Shown: piece by piece, positions 32,261 through 44,869 of the stretch | Position numbering within the stretch: the stretch's first letter is position 1 | Layout of the letters: every line of letters starts with the position of its first letter | NCBI GenBank assembly: GCA_964036045.1 | Contig: OZ038381.1 | Span: forward strand, 66,898,242-66,962,241 | Direction: 5' to 3' | DNA: 64,000 nucleotides | DNA from: Eutreptiella sp. 'Long Island Sound 2002' | Lineage: Eukaryota; Euglenozoa; Euglenophyceae; Eutreptiales; Eutreptiaceae | Translations under genes and position numbers: made by a program | The notes under the pieces: model-generated | Database searches by the model: none | Told to the model about the DNA's origin: nothing | What the model saw: only the letters and a program-made list of their open reading frames with translations

Positions 32261-35185
32261 TTTGCGACTACCGACCCCTCTCACGTCAGGGCTGGTTACA
32301 GATCCCCCCCCCCCAGCTTGAAACCATGCACGTGAATCCCATCCCCCCCCCTTTCTTTGTTCTTGTCTTCTCCGTCCCGTCCAAGGGTACATGGGCTAGC
32401 GAGCGGATTGGGCCAGATACCGTCCCGCCACGGTAGGCTACGAGGGCCTGTGGACGGTAGATGGTATCCCCGACCACGCTGATCCTTCCACGTCACCCTG
32501 AGGCAAAGCATGGCAGACACGGTCCCACCTAGGAAGGTTCATGGCCCTAAGGATGGCAGACCGTGTCCGCCTCGCGCCTCACGGCTAGCCATGTGTTCTT
32601 GGCTTCCCAAACTAATCATCCTTACCCATAGGGACAGGTTGGCTCATTGCTTCTGCACCCAAGGGTACCTGTATGATAATCAGTCCTGCAGCTGTTAATT
32701 AGTTTGATGAAGGGAGGGGCTAGGTGGGTAAAGCTCCAAGTGGTGAACGGGAACCGTTGGCGTGCATGACCTCCTATGTACATACAGCGGCTGTCCTTCG
32801 ATGAACTTCGGCTCGTCACGAACGCTATGCCCGTGATCAGGCCGCTCACTTTGTTGACTTTGCTGTGTTTCAAAAAACAAAGAAGGTCTGTAGGACCAGC
32901 CCCTGCCATTGTGCGAGCCCTACCGCCTATACCCGATTTCTCCACCCTCTTTCCCGTGACTCTCATCGTCCTTGCCGTCACCAGTGCTTCCATGTTTCAC
33001 AAAACTCAAAGTCCAAAATTCCTGCAAGTACCCTTCGCAACCCTTGGCCGCAGAATTCAAACAAATCGCGTACGTACACCCGTTGGCAACCCTTGCAATA
33101 AGAGCCAAACACTTGATCAATGGATTCCAATGACCAATGAAGCCGAAACAATCAATCACCAAATTGGATTGAGTGTACCCACATCAATACATGGACATTC
33201 ATCATGGAGAGGGGAACAAATAAGACAATGTCGGGCAAAGGGAGAGGAAGAAACAGCAGTATAAGTGAATCCCTGCAATAGAGTATGCGATTATCGAAGA
33301 CCATGTTGCATCCCTACTCCAATAATTTATTTTATGTACCATGCACAATTGAACTACTGACATGTGACACCATGCGAAGACACCCTCAGTTCAACACATT
33401 AAGAAAAATGACATTGATTCACGGGGCTCCTGCGCGACAAAAGGACATTAATGACGTCGACATGGTACAAGGCAGAACACAAAGGAATGATATACAACAA
33501 AAAGGCATCAATGGATTCAACCTAAGTGTGGCCCCAACATGACCCATCCTCACCCTTGCCTACAAGACGGCAAAAACTGGAATTGAGAAATATGAGAAAT
33601 GTTCCCACCGTGGATCAAGCATGACACCATGGCCTCCATCAATACAAAGTACGGCATGGCCACTTGCATGACTTGTCCACACTCATGAATCACCAATTAT
33701 CACATCCAAATAGCTTGCAATCAGGAGCCCCAAACATAAGTCAGGAGAGTGACCTCCTGGCAATATCTGACACCTGCCATGTGTGACACATCACATATAT
33801 CATCATGCTGGCCATGCCTTGGTACTTGAGACCGAATGTCGGGTGCCTATCGCTTAGCAATAACATACACAATGGCCAGCAAGTGAATAAACGTAGCGGG
33901 TTTACTTGCTGCTCGCGAATAAGGCATCAAGAAGGGCCTGCCCACCAAGGTTCACCTGTTTAGTGTATGCCACATACGGATTGCTGGACTCCTGCGGTTA
34001 GAGTGTCGCGAACCAAAGGCAGGAATAAAGAAGCTAACACACAACACATGTCTCATGCGCTCATATCCTTGGACATGCCATTGCGTCCCATCACCTGGTG
34101 CCTAATTGCTTGGGACCGATGGCATAGGGGAACACAAATCGTCTTGTGCATTACAAAACATGCACACATGGACATGTGCAATCAATATTGTCTACCTGCA
34201 TGTTCGTGTGACACCGAACCAATTCAATGCATGCTGCTTAGAGACAGATCGGTGAAGAACATTGGATAAGCAAATGCCCCGGGTCACATGTAGAGACCTA
34301 GACCTGGCCCGCAGAGTGAATGCACAAACAGAGATATCCCGGGTCCAATGAGAGCACATCCATGTGAGATTGTCTGCTCCAAGGAGAAGTAGTCCTGCCT
34401 GGAAGAGAGATGGTCCCGCCCGGATCCAGGCCTTGAGAAAGAAGGTCCCGCCCTAATCCATTGCTGGAGAGAGAACCTAACTAATCCATGGCCCAGGAGG
34501 GAGAACCTACCCAGTCCATGGCCCAGGAGGGAGAAACTAACCAATCCATGGCCCAGGAGGGAGACCCTAACCAATCCATGGCCAAGGAGGCACAACCTCA
34601 CCAAAACCCAATCATAAGAGCATGCATATGGAGGGAGAGTCTCACCTAGCCATGACCCAGGAGAGCAATCATGCACCTGGAGTGAGAATCCCAAACCTTG
34701 ACCGACGATTGTCCCTATATCCAATTGCCAAATTAAGTGAACGCTTGCCACACTGCTTGCTGCCAAGAGAAAGATAGTGGATCAACAACCATGTTTGACC
34801 AATGATATGAATTCACCGAAGGGCGACGAAGTAAGATAACAAATGAGAGGTTAGCAACCACGGCATCAATGCTATTCTTCACTTTCAGCATGTTCACCCA
34901 TTGCACGTGCACACAACATGCTCAAGACACGCAATCTCCAACGCTTGACCCTCTTTGACTCCATGGAAGATCAAGGTGTCCCAAAACATATGGAAAGCAA
35001 ACAAAGAATATGCAAAGAAGATAGCGAAGACATTCATCACGGAACAACCGAGCTACTTTCTTTCCTTCCGGTGCGCCTACCTCTGCCACATCCACTTCCA
35101 CTTCAGTTCCACTAGGGCCCCTCCAGCTTCAAGGGACTCGTGATCCCCCATACGCGTCGGCGTGGCAAAAACCGAAGCAAAGGCG
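32261..35185. other. Anonymous DNA with a 30-bp minisatellite
   Basis: No gene is supported. It holds C-runs at 32301-32350 and a 30-bp tandem repeat, AGAACCTAACTAATCCATGGCCCAGGAGGG, in about four copies at 34472-34591. The long frame on the minus strand there (HGLVRVSLLGHG...) is only this repeat translated. Confidence 0.5.
34472..34591. repeat. 30-bp minisatellite
   Basis: Four tandem units of AGAACCTAACTAATCCATGGCCCAGGAGGG with a few substitutions. The last unit reads GGCCAAGGAGGC. Confidence 0.8.
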
Positions 35186-35606
35186 CCCATTAACGCGTAC
35201 CCATTCCGTTTTACGGGGCCGGCTGGTGTGGGCGGAGGCACCACCTCCAAGGTTTAGCCAGATCACAATTCCGGACCTTCTATCAGCCACTGGACTTACC
35301 CCAGCTTCCGATTCGCTTCCATTTCCGCAACAGGATAGAATCTAACCCTATTAGTACCCGTTCGGAAGAATTTTCACACGATCGGCATTGAAGAACAGAG
35401 AGCATGCGCACGCCAACAGGAACACGAGAAGGGCACGCAGACACACAGTAGGCTTTGTCTGAACGAGAAATGTTAAATCCTCCATCTCCTGGTTTATAAA
35501 TAATATGATTTCGGAACTCTCCTGAATTTATATCCGAAATCGCTGAAATCGCAGACTTTGCTGAAATATGGGAGAGTGCAGACAAATGGGATCCGAACCG
35601 GCTTCA
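35186..35606 (+). repeat. Ty3-B 5' LTR-like sequence
   Basis: Similar to 11013-11410 along its length, ending ACCGGCTTCA. It precedes a gag gene by about 380 bases and contains TTTATAAATAAT (about 35492-35503). The start is uncertain because the outer flanks of the two copies differ before GGCGCCCATTAACGCG. Confidence 0.55.
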
Positions 35607-35989
35607 CTTAACCATCCTGCTCAAGGTTGTCGTATTTTCGGACTTTGGAGAAACAGGACAGCCTCAAAGTCGAACCACAACAAGTGAGGTGGCGGGGGAT
35701 CATTATGGTTGACCTTCTACGTTACAATCTTTGACGACGTCTTAAATTATTTCAACTTCAATTACTCTCGAAATGGAGAGGAGTGTCGATGAAGCCGCTA
35801 TGCTGCATTTTATTCGAGATTGTCTGTTTCGATCTGACTCACCTTTGCACCACGAGTTCTCGAATTGGCTCCACTAATTGATCGCTGAGTGTATCGCAAG
35901 CTGAGGAGACAAAGTGGCTCCCCTGAACGTTTCACGATCTTTGCAGTTCGCAAATTGCTGTCAGCGAAGTCCAAGCCAAGCACGTTGAA

Positions 35990-37442
35990 TTGGAGCAAAG
36001 GATGGATGCCTTGCAATTATCGGCAGAGAACGCCAAGAGAGCAGCTGAGCAAAGGATCGATCCCTTGCAATTATCGATCGGGAACACCACAAGAGCAGCT
36101 TTGAACGAACTGCAGCGACTAGAAGACGAGCTTTCGAAGAAATACATCCTGCTCAAAGAGTTTGCGCAGTCCTTTCAACGTGACTTTTCGAATCAGCAGC
36201 AGCCTTCGAACCAGCAACAGCCATTCCAGCACTTGCAGCCTCAACTGCAACACCTCCACCCACAACCACCTCACTCACAGCCCTCTTTGAATTATCCGCC
36301 GCATTCCCTTTTGAACCACCAGCCACCACCACAGCTTCCACCGCAACAACCACCTCTACATGCGCCTCCTTTTGATCGATCGGTGAATCCTCGTACGCCA
36401 GTGTTCGAAATTTTGGGTCGCCCAGTGGAACGCGTACGCAAGTTGGATCGACTGTCATCGGGCAAGCCAGTTTCAGGGGTGTTTGAAACATGGAAAGAGG
36501 AGATCATGCGAGCATTCATGTCATCCGATATCAACTGTCCCCACAATCAAGGCATTGCTCTGCGGTTCCTTCTCGAAGGTGATGCTATCGATTACTACCA
36601 CAGTCTGACGAATCAATTACAAGACGACTGGTTTGAACTGATGCGGGTATTAGGACAGCGTCTCGATTGCATATCCCACGAGCCAGTGTACTTGTCTCGC
36701 ATGTTGACAAAGAGGGAAGGCAAGTTTCCTCGACATGCAGACTACCCACGGGAATTTCGAACTTACGCCATCAAGTCAGGGCTTAACATCAGTGAGCTCC
36801 AGATGGGCTACCTTGTTAACTCTCGATTCAATGAAGGGTTGTTGAATGATGCAGTACGTGGACAATACACGGTTGAGGTTTGCTCCAAATGGCCCTCAGC
36901 GACACCATTTGTCTTAGACACGCTTTTGGAGATCATTGCCGAAGCATACATGGCACTGGTTATCAACTGGATGAAGTTCAGAATGCTTCCAGGCCGACGG
37001 GAGACACCACGGGCGCTGCAGTTTCGAGACCTCCACCTATGACGGTTCCTCCAACTTCGACAGCAACGATGTTTCCTTCCAACCCCATGCCGACACCCCG
37101 CATCAACCCTATGCCAACTGGGAGTGTAGCTCCAATGCCCCGACGATACCCGAGCAGATGAACCTCAATTCCATCGCCAAGCTCCGGGAATAATTGCATG
37201 CGTACATTAAGGAGTGCAGAGGTGATCGATCAAATTGTCATGACAATCCAGAAACCAGACGTTGCCACAACTGTGGCGACAAAGGACACTTAGCCCGCGA
37301 TTGCCAGAAGAATCGACCGCCATCCGGAGGAAGAGAGGTTCGAGGATCCAGCTCAGGCACGCCTCAAAGAGAGCACAGCCAAGACAGCAAACGGCGATTT
37401 GGATTACGCTCCAACAGTAGGGAGCGACCCAGGAGGGCCTAA
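35990..37442 (+). pseudogene. Ty3-B gag with zinc knuckle
   Basis: The plus-strand frame opens with a duplicated helical motif (MDALQLSAENAKRAAEQRID / PLQLSIGNTTRAA), then a Gln/Pro/His-rich linker, then a capsid region (GVFETWKEEIMRAFMSS, LRFLLEGDAIDYYHSL, YLVNSRFNEGLLND). A frameshift near 36880-36950 moves coding to another frame (ASRPTGDTTGAAVSRPPP). Stops follow near 37160, then a knuckle CHNCGDKGHLARDC (CX2CX4HX4C) at about 37263-37304. A complete Gag has been broken by small lesions. Confidence 0.75.
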
Positions 37443-38040
37443 TAAGCACTTTCGAAGACCTGGTGGCGGACGTCCTCAGGAGGAGTTGCACTCCACCACC
37501 AGTATCGACAAGCGCGAAGATACTTCGACACTTGGGAGTATCAAGGTAGAGAGAAAGCAGCCTGAAAATGCGACTCTGTTCATGGTTCGAGGGCGCCCTT
37601 CTGCGCGCTTAGAGGACTCTTCCGACTCAGGAGTGCATGTTTTAGTCACCTGTGGAGCGACGAGTGAACTCACGTCGATGCAAACAGCAAAGAGGGCGCG
37701 ACTTCCCCTCTACAGAATCACACACCCAGGACACGTCATGACCGCCGGAGGTGTCCAAGTCGAAATGCGATACTAACCAAGAGCTTATGTTCGAGTTGGA
37801 GAATTTGTATTTTGACACCACTTCAAGGTTTTGAGACTCTGCCGGATGTCGTGCTTCGGTTACCTTGGCTTCAAACCTATAACCCGACTGTCAACTGAAA
37901 GGAGCAGTATGCAGACGTACGACACAGATCGACTTTGTACCGATTGTCCTTCGATGGGTCAAGGGATTCCACTCAGTAACAGTTCCAAGCAACTTCGAAG
38001 TTCGACACTATCATCCAGTACCTCAAAAGTGCGGTTTGAG
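37399..38040 (+). pseudogene. Ty3-B protease region
   Basis: It contains GVHVLVTCGATSELTS (retropepsin-like active-site region with the usual Asp-x-Gly altered to T-C-G-A) and MTAGGVQVEMRY. After a stop it reads RVGEFVF-stop-HHFKVLETLPDVVLRLPWLQTYNPTVN-stop-KEQY. The two TGAs sit where Arg and Trp fit, and a TAA near 37978 sits where Gln fits, all explicable by C-to-T or G-to-A transitions. Pol is cut off at about 38040 by a G-rich block. Confidence 0.6.
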
Positions 38041-38056
38041 GTTTGAGGTTTGAGGT
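38025..38056. repeat. Short tandem TTTGAGG tract at a composition boundary
   Basis: GTGCGGTTTGAGGTTTGAGGTTTGAGGTTGCG marks the sharp switch from Ty3-B to the G-rich block. Read on the minus strand it is (ACCTCAA)n, like the simple-repeat tail of a LINE. It could therefore be the 3' end of a minus-oriented non-LTR insertion. Confidence 0.45.
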
Positions 38057-40930
38057 TGCGGGTACTAGACGCCTTTCGTCCCCGGGGGGCCACCTCTTTG
38101 GGGCAGGTGATATCCTCTTCAGCGGGACCTAGTGGGGGGCCCCTCATGAAACAACTCCTGCCTGGTGGCGGAGTCCCCCGGGTTCACGGGGCTCGGGCCC
38201 CTGTCCCTCCCCAGCTTCCCCATTTCGCCACTCCCCGGTCAGTGCGTTACTTAGCAACCCTGGTTGTAGGCGCTTACCCACTACGTCGCCCCCCTAATGT
38301 ATGGTTGCCCGGGGTGCCGGCGCTGCCGGACCCGTGCTACTGGCTCGTTGCCAGTGAGAACCCCATGGGCTGGCGCGGAGGCTGCCTAGCCGGGGGGTTG
38401 GTGCGTACCGCTGGGCACCACTACTGCCTTGGCGGGTGCAGTGCCCTGTTCGTGTGTGCACGGCGCTTGCGGCAGGTCAGGGGGGGGGGGGCGATGCCAG
38501 CTCTCCCAACCCCCCCCCTGTTGTTTCCCGCTTCCCTCGCGCCCCCCGCAGTGCGTGTTGCGGGTTGTCCTGTCCGGATGTCCCTTTCCTTCGCCTGCTG
38601 GTACGCCATTCCACGCAGTCTGTGCGTTCCGCGGGCTCGGTCCGGTTGCCCTTCAGGTCGGCGTCGTGTGCCCATTGCTTGTGTGTGCGCTCGCGCACCC
38701 GCGGTATACGCCCCCCCCCCTTGTCTGTGTGGCGCGCGCAGCGCGCGCGGTACCCGTGCATGGCGCTGGTAGGGTGGTTACATGCCGTTCCTGCCCCTCC
38801 GCGTTTCCTGCCCTGGTCCCGTGCTCGGCCTACTTAGCGTGGGGGCGGGTTGGCCTGGTCTCTGCGTCTCCCTGCCTGGCTCTGGGTCGTTTATCCCCTC
38901 GGGGTCGGGCCGGTGTATCCGGCGCGGTCTCGCGCCCAGGGGGGGCGTGAGGGGGGGGGAGGAGGGGTGGTGGGCTGTTGAGGGGGGGGGCAGTTGGCCA
39001 GTCCCCTGTGTGTCGCCCTCCGGGGGTTTGGTAGTGTTCCGGCTGCAGGGGAGGGGCACGGGGGGAAGGGGGGTGGGGAGCCTCGCTATGCGCAGGGAGG
39101 TTACTCGTCCGTCCTTCTGCTTCCCCTGCACGGGCACCAAGGCTGGCTTCCACTGTGTCACATATCCATAGTCGGTATGATCTCCATACTGCTCCGGTTT
39201 GTGTCCGTGTGCTTCCGCCTGGGCGTCCCCCAAGAAGGGCGTCTTGGGGCGGCCCGGTGCCCTGGTGGGCGATCGGCGAGGTCGCTGGCTGGCGGGCTAA
39301 AGGGGCAGGCCTGGGGCTCCGTTACCCCTTGGGGCGGGGGGCGTCGTTGGCCCGCAGGCGTGCGCGTTGTGGTATGTGAAGGTTACGGGGGAAGCAGGGG
39401 GGTAACAGTCAGAGGGCACATGGGGCGCGGACACGGCGGCGTGTCTGGCGTGGTTGTTGGCCCCGGGTGTCGCGGTGCCGCGGCGTACACCACTGGTGGC
39501 CTTTCCAGGGGGGAGGGAGGGCAGGGGGGCTTGCCTCTCGGCCTCGCGGAGGAGGTCCAGGGCTGGCGTGTTGCGGTGGTGCTGCATTCCGTGGTCCGGA
39601 CTGTGGGGGGGGTCTGTCGGCAAGCCGCTGCCTTCCGTTGGTCCGCGGCGGGCCGGGGGGGGGGGTCTGTCGTGCCAGGGTAGTGCCCCCCCCCCGCCCC
39701 TGGTAGGTGGGGTGCCCCACCGTCCCCCCGTATCAGCCCTCGGCGGTGCCGCCCGTCTGGTGGCTGAAAACCCTGGGGGGTGGCGTCCCGACTGTCGTGC
39801 TCGAGTGTCGCGGCCCAGGGGGTTCGGGAGGTTAGCGGCTTGTGGGTCAGAGGGGGCTCCCACCATGGTCTGGCTCTTCTGCGTGTCTGGGGGCAGCAAC
39901 AGTTGCCGTCCTGGGCCTGGGGCCACAGCTCAGGGAGGGTGTCCTCTCCCGTGTCCCCTGGCGTGCTAGTGCCAGGGGGGAGGTGTCTGCCCGGGCTCGG
40001 AGGGTCATGGCTCGCTGGGGGGGGGGGACCTGCCTGCTGCCCTAGTCGCCATGGGCCGGCGCAGCGTGGTGTTGCGGGGGGGGGGGGGGGCAGGGCAGCT
40101 TGGCAGGCCCTATGCCGCGATGTGCTCCACCCGTCCTCCTCTGCCAGGGGGGCTCCGCAGGCTCTTCGGCTGGGGGCGGCCTGGTGTTCCTGGGTGCAGG
40201 GGGCGGCGGACCGGGCCGCCCAAGAGCCGCCCGGGGGCGTGAGGGTCGGGGTTCGAGGGGTCCAGGAGGTTAGTGGGTCGCGGGTCAGAAGGGGACTCCG
40301 TTGCCGTGCATGCCTGTGAGTCGCGTGCCGGTGGCGCGTGCCACGCCCAGCCAGCGGTACCCCCCCCCGCGTGTCCGCGGCCGTTGCGGCCCACCACGGC
40401 CAGGATCAGAGGTCACTGTCCAGTGGGGGCGCCTCTCCCGAAAATGTCCGAGCTCGCGGACGGCCTGGAAGGGGTGGGTGCTCAGACTCAAGGGGTCATG
40501 GTCTGCTTGAGGGAGCACCGCAGGCCGTTGGCCCGCGCCCTGTCAGTCGGCATGGCGCCCCCGCCCCCCCTTCTGTGTTCGCCATCAGTGGTCCAGGGTT
40601 CGGTCCGCCGGTTGCCAGGCCATCGCCGGGGCTGGACTCCCGGCCAGCCGTCGCCAATGCTGCCGCCCGCTGGTGCCATCGCAAGTGGGTCCCGTCGTCA
40701 CCTGCGCCCCCGCTTTTGTGGGGGCTCGGGCTGCAGCGGTGGCGGGTTCCTCGGGAGATAGCGCCAGTGAATGAGGGCGGCGTGCAGGGCCCGGGGCAGC
40801 CAGACATGGGCCTCCGCGTCCGTGACGCGGAGTACCGCTCCCCCCTCCAAGAAGGCGGGCAACCTCGGCTCCCGGTCGGGGCATCTACAATTGGTCTTCC
40901 GATTGCCGTTGGTATTCCATGGATTTAACC
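38057..40930 (-). other. G-rich block, possible decayed LINE-like element (minus)
   Basis: The plus strand is G-rich with many G-runs of 7-13. The minus strand therefore resembles the C-rich blocks at 4450-6700 and 53979-58750. Open frames on both strands are compositional artefacts, rich in Pro, Gly, Arg and Ala. A phrase near GTTCGGGAGGTTAGCGGCTTGTGGGTCAGAGGGGGCTCC (39818) recurs at about 40253 in variant form, so there is an internal duplication of at least 50 bp. No endonuclease or reverse transcriptase motif is seen. The assignment to LINE debris rests on composition and the tail-like repeat at its left edge. Confidence 0.35.
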
Positions 40931-41662
40931 TTGTTGCAGATTTATGGGCTCACTCCAAAATCAATGTTGAAATCAAGAATACAATCCCAAAGGCACTAGC
41001 ACCAACAAGACAACAGAAATGACCTGCGATTGTCCACAGTCACAAACAATCCCGGACACTGTTCGTTCAATGGACTCTTAGTTCATAAACATAATCAAAT
41101 GGTGCAAGGTCTAAAACATGGCAAGACAAAACCTCGCATGATAGCTCAAGCAGTACTACAGACTGATGAACCCCAGATCGTCATTATCTAGTCAATGCGA
41201 TAATAATGAGCACGATTAAAAGCGATTCTAGAACACAGATTAACAATAGAATCCCGGCGCGACTTCGCTGTCACTGCGCGCGCCGCATCTGCTGTATATG
41301 AAGATCAGGCCTGTGAATGCGTAAAGGCCTGAACCATTACACTCCCTTCCCAGGACATTTGACACCTCTGTAAAACAGAGTTACCAGTGGCTGAGAAAGG
41401 CAATGTAGCACCACAAGAACAGCAATAGGTGACACAAAAATGCACAAAAACACTGAGCATTGGAGTGCAAACTGCCAGAGGGGGGGGGGGGGCTGACAGT
41501 CAAAACTGTCACACAGGCCAACAGCTGTCATCAGAACACAGTCAAACCCTGCCTAATCAACCGGTCAAAAACAACATGACCAGCGGACCCACGACAGAAG
41601 AAAAGTGCTACCTACAACGTGGCAGTAATCTAATGTAACAGCAGCAAGGAAATGCACAACAT

Positions 41663-41760
41663 CCTGACTGTCCTGACTGTCCTGACTGTCCGTCCTGACT
41701 GTCCTGACTGCCCTGACTGTCCGTGCTGACTGTCTGACTGTCCTGACTGTCCTGACTGGA
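41663..41760. repeat. CTGACTGTC-type microsatellite
   Basis: Tandem TCCTGACTGTCCTGACTGTCC with small variations over about 100 bases. Confidence 0.85.
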
Positions 41761-42599
41761 CTGGTCCTTACTCGAATTGCACTGCAGGAACATGGAAGGC
41801 ACTGTCAACACAGAGTAATTGTACAGTCTGGCAATCCTGGCTTTCCAACCGACTACCTTAAATCACACTGGGCAACCCCTGTTAAAAATTACCCCACTTA
41901 ATTCATTGCACAGCATTGCTTCATTGACATCCTGCAAACAGTGAATACAGAGGATGCAGAGGGAGAGGATGGCGATAACAAACAGGAGAGAGAGGGGAGA
42001 AGAAAATCTGGCGATGTTGAACTCCCACACCCGCAAAGGAAGGGCCCACTTGCCAAGGGTGGGTAAAAAAACTAGAACAATGAACCATGCAATGACTGGT
42101 ACACATGAGAAGAGGAGGGGGGCAGGAAAGGATTCTACAGTAGCAAAATATGCCGAAAAAAATGTAAGACTCAGAAAAATACCCACCGCCCTATGGACCC
42201 ATTCCGGCTTTTGTTTAAGGGACCCGGCATAGGGGCGGGCTGAGCAGTGCCAGCTGTGCCAGCACTGTCATCGCCTCGACTGCAAAACTGCAGTAGCTTA
42301 CTACCACAGATGTTTCCAATTAAATTCGTACACTGGTATGCATCCTTGTCTGGAAACCCTCTGTGTACCTCAGGTTATACATACCAACAAACTTGCGTCA
42401 AAGTTATAAATTCGGTCAGATCTGTATCCATTTCGAGAAAAAAATTGTTGTCACGAGGCATCTCTCACCTTGTCTTAGTACACCTGCTGCGACAGGCCTT
42501 GGTACTGTCACTAGAAGATTAGGACAGCACACCAAAATTGAATAACAAACAATAATCAACAAATGACATGTCACTGGGGGGGGGTGGCAGAGCTGGCAA

Positions 42600-42825
42600 C
42601 CCAGACCAGACTTGACTGCTGACGTCCCATTGCAGGCCTGACTGCTGACGTACCAGAGCAGACTTGACTGCTGACGCCCCATAGCAGACCTGACGTCCCA
42701 GAGCAGACCTGACGTCCCAGAGCAGACCTGACTGCTGATGTCCCGTAGCAGACCTGACTGCTGACGTCCCAGAGCAGTCCTGTACTGCTGACGTCCCAGA
42801 GCAGTCCTGTACTGCTGCCATCTGC
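42600..42825. repeat. 20/31-bp minisatellite
   Basis: Repeats of CAGACCTGACTGCTGACGTCCCAGAG. Some units lack the CTGCTGA part, giving a short unit of about 20 bases. Confidence 0.8.
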
Positions 42826-43043
42826 CACCTTGGGAGAGAGAGAAAAAAAAATCCCAGACCTTGAGTCATGTCACTGCCACTGTCACTGTCACTGTACCTG
42901 AAAAGCCTGTCGGAAAAGAGGAGCTGGCATAACTGACAGCAACAGACCCCGGAGTCTGCAGACCTGCACTGTCGTCATCTGCAGACCACCCATGTCGAAT
43001 TCATCGAATTCATGGATTGAATTCCACCTGCAAGCGATAAAAA

Positions 43044-43841
43044 TCAGCATGAAGAGGGGGGGGACAAACGCTGGATACGCCAACTCAGGAACACCGATTT
43101 GACATCTTTAATGCCAACATCGATGTCGTGCTTCCGGTTATACTCCAACCAATCATCCGGAATTGAATGCAAAATTTTAGACGCATCATGCCACTCCTTT
43201 TTCGTAAAACCTTTATACTTAACCCTCAATTGTAAAATTTTGGGCCGCCGAAGACGATCCCGTCCAGTATTGACAATCTCCTTATGCGTGTCAATGTAAT
43301 CAATGATGAATTTCTTATCATCCACGAAAGTCTCCTTGTCCGGATAGTAATGTAAGGGGGGGGTCCATGTGTGAGAGGGGGGTGGTAGGGCTTCAACCTC
43401 AACGCCTCTACCTTCTGCTCGCCATACGGTCCGGCAATGCTGTATTGTCCAACACTTAAACGCTTTAAAATTTCAGCTGGCCCAACCCAGAGCCGACTCA
43501 GCTTACTATCCCCTGGCTTCCCATGCACACGCAGCCAGACACGGTCCCCTGGCTCAAATTTCTGGGGGGGGTGCTCAGCAAAAAGTTCCTTGGTACGCCG
43601 CTCATGAATTCTCGAAAGCTTATCCCTCACAAATTCCTTCTCGGAACGGACTCGATTGAAAATTTGTAACGCATCTTCACAACCGACCTCAGGGTCTATC
43701 GGGGCGTGTTCCCCAAACCCAATCAGGTCTGTCCAAACACCAAACGGTGTGGATTGATGCCTCAAATGGGTGCTGGCAGATCATTCGCACACCACAGGGC
43801 TAGTGGCAGCAAATCAATCCACCGTCGTCCCTTTCCTCACA
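43044..43841 (-). pseudogene. Ty3-C integrase C-terminal part
   Basis: Frames read RRWIDLLPLALWCANDLPAP, GFGEHAPIDPEVGCEDALQIF, KFEPGDRVWLRVHGKPGD, WVGPAEILKRLSVGQYSIAGP (the GPY/F-type module), and then, after a shift near 43330-43400 in a G-rich tract, KYKGFTKKEWHDASKILHSI, a chromodomain-like segment. The order fits the end of a Ty3 pol. Frameshifts and a TGA near 43760 make it non-functional. Confidence 0.7.
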
Positions 43842-43899
43842 TAGGATTTTATGACGTCCAAAAATCCCAAAACCTGCAACATGGCAAAAAAAACACCAA

Positions 43900-44740
43900 T
43901 TCAAGTAGTTAACATGCTGTAAATTGTGTTTGGGCGATCTGTCTCCCCATACAACATGCCTTTTTGCATCCAGCACCCTCAAAATAGAGGTGGGGAGGTC
44001 TTCAACTGCTTGGCTGAGGCCAAAAAACACAATGTTTCACCAAAAAGGGGCCATTTTTTGCCGTTTTTTCCATGAAAAACGGCAAGTTTTGGTGCATACG
44101 CATGCTGTAAATTGCGTTTTTGTGATCTGTGTGCCCCTACAACCTGCTTGTTAGCATTCAGCACCCTCGGAAAGAGGGGGAGGGGGTCTTCAACTGCTTA
44201 TCTGAAGCTAAAAAAACTCAATTTTTGGCCACAGAACAACCATTTTTGGCCGTTTTTTTCATGAAAAATGGCACATTTTGGTGCATATGCATGCTGTAAA
44301 TTGTGTTTTCATGATATATATGCCTCTACAACCTGATGTTTCGTATCCAGCACCCTCCAAATCGAGAGGGGAGTCTTCAACTGCTTGTCTGAGGCAAAGA
44401 GAACTCAATTTTTGACCGGAAAACGGTCATTTTTTTGCGATTTTTCATGAAAAACGGCAAATTTTGGTACATACGGATGCTGTAAATTGTGTTCTCCTGC
44501 TCTGTGTCTGCCTACATCCTGCTTTTTCGCATCCAGCACCCTCAAAATAGGGGGGGAAGGGTCCTCAACTGCTTGTCTGGGCCCAAAAACCTTCAATTTT
44601 TGACCAGAAAACGGCCATTTTTGGCCTATTTTTCATGAAAAATTGGAAGTTTTGGTACATACAGATGCTGCAAATTGTGGTTTCTTCGTCTGTGTGCCCT
44701 TACAACCTGCTTTTTCGCATCCAGCACCCTCAAATGATAT
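43900..44740. repeat. Tandem repeat 1, ~188 bp
   Basis: About five units with GCATGCTGTAAATTGTGTTTT at roughly 43914, 44100, 44288, 44468 and 44664. Each contains CCAGCACCCTC(A/G)AAAT, CTTCAACTGCTTGTCTGA and CATGAAAAACGGCAAATTTTGGT. Confidence 0.85.
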
Positions 44741-44869
44741 GAGTGCAATGTGGGCAATGAAGCAATGGCAGCGCAAACACAAAGCCAGGCAATGTTCACA
44801 AACTGCCTCGATTACGTCAATGATTACGGGTTGGAAATGTGGCAAGTTTGAGGGGGCTTTAGCACCGTC

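Larger units (their letters stand above)
40931..43043. other. Anonymous DNA with two minisatellites
   Basis: No coding is supported. It may include the missing downstream LTR of Ty3-C, but I could not find its partner. Simple repeats are listed separately. Confidence 0.4.

Noticed and set aside
34284-34766. 160-codon minus frame with repeated HGLVRVSLLG motif
   Set aside because: It is a translation of the 30-bp minisatellite (exactly ten codons per unit), so the repeat explains the open frame.
38000-40950. Long Pro/Gly/Arg-rich open frames on both strands of the G-rich block
   Set aside because: G- and C-rich DNA lacks stop codons in all frames. No frame shows domain-like composition, so none is annotated as a gene.
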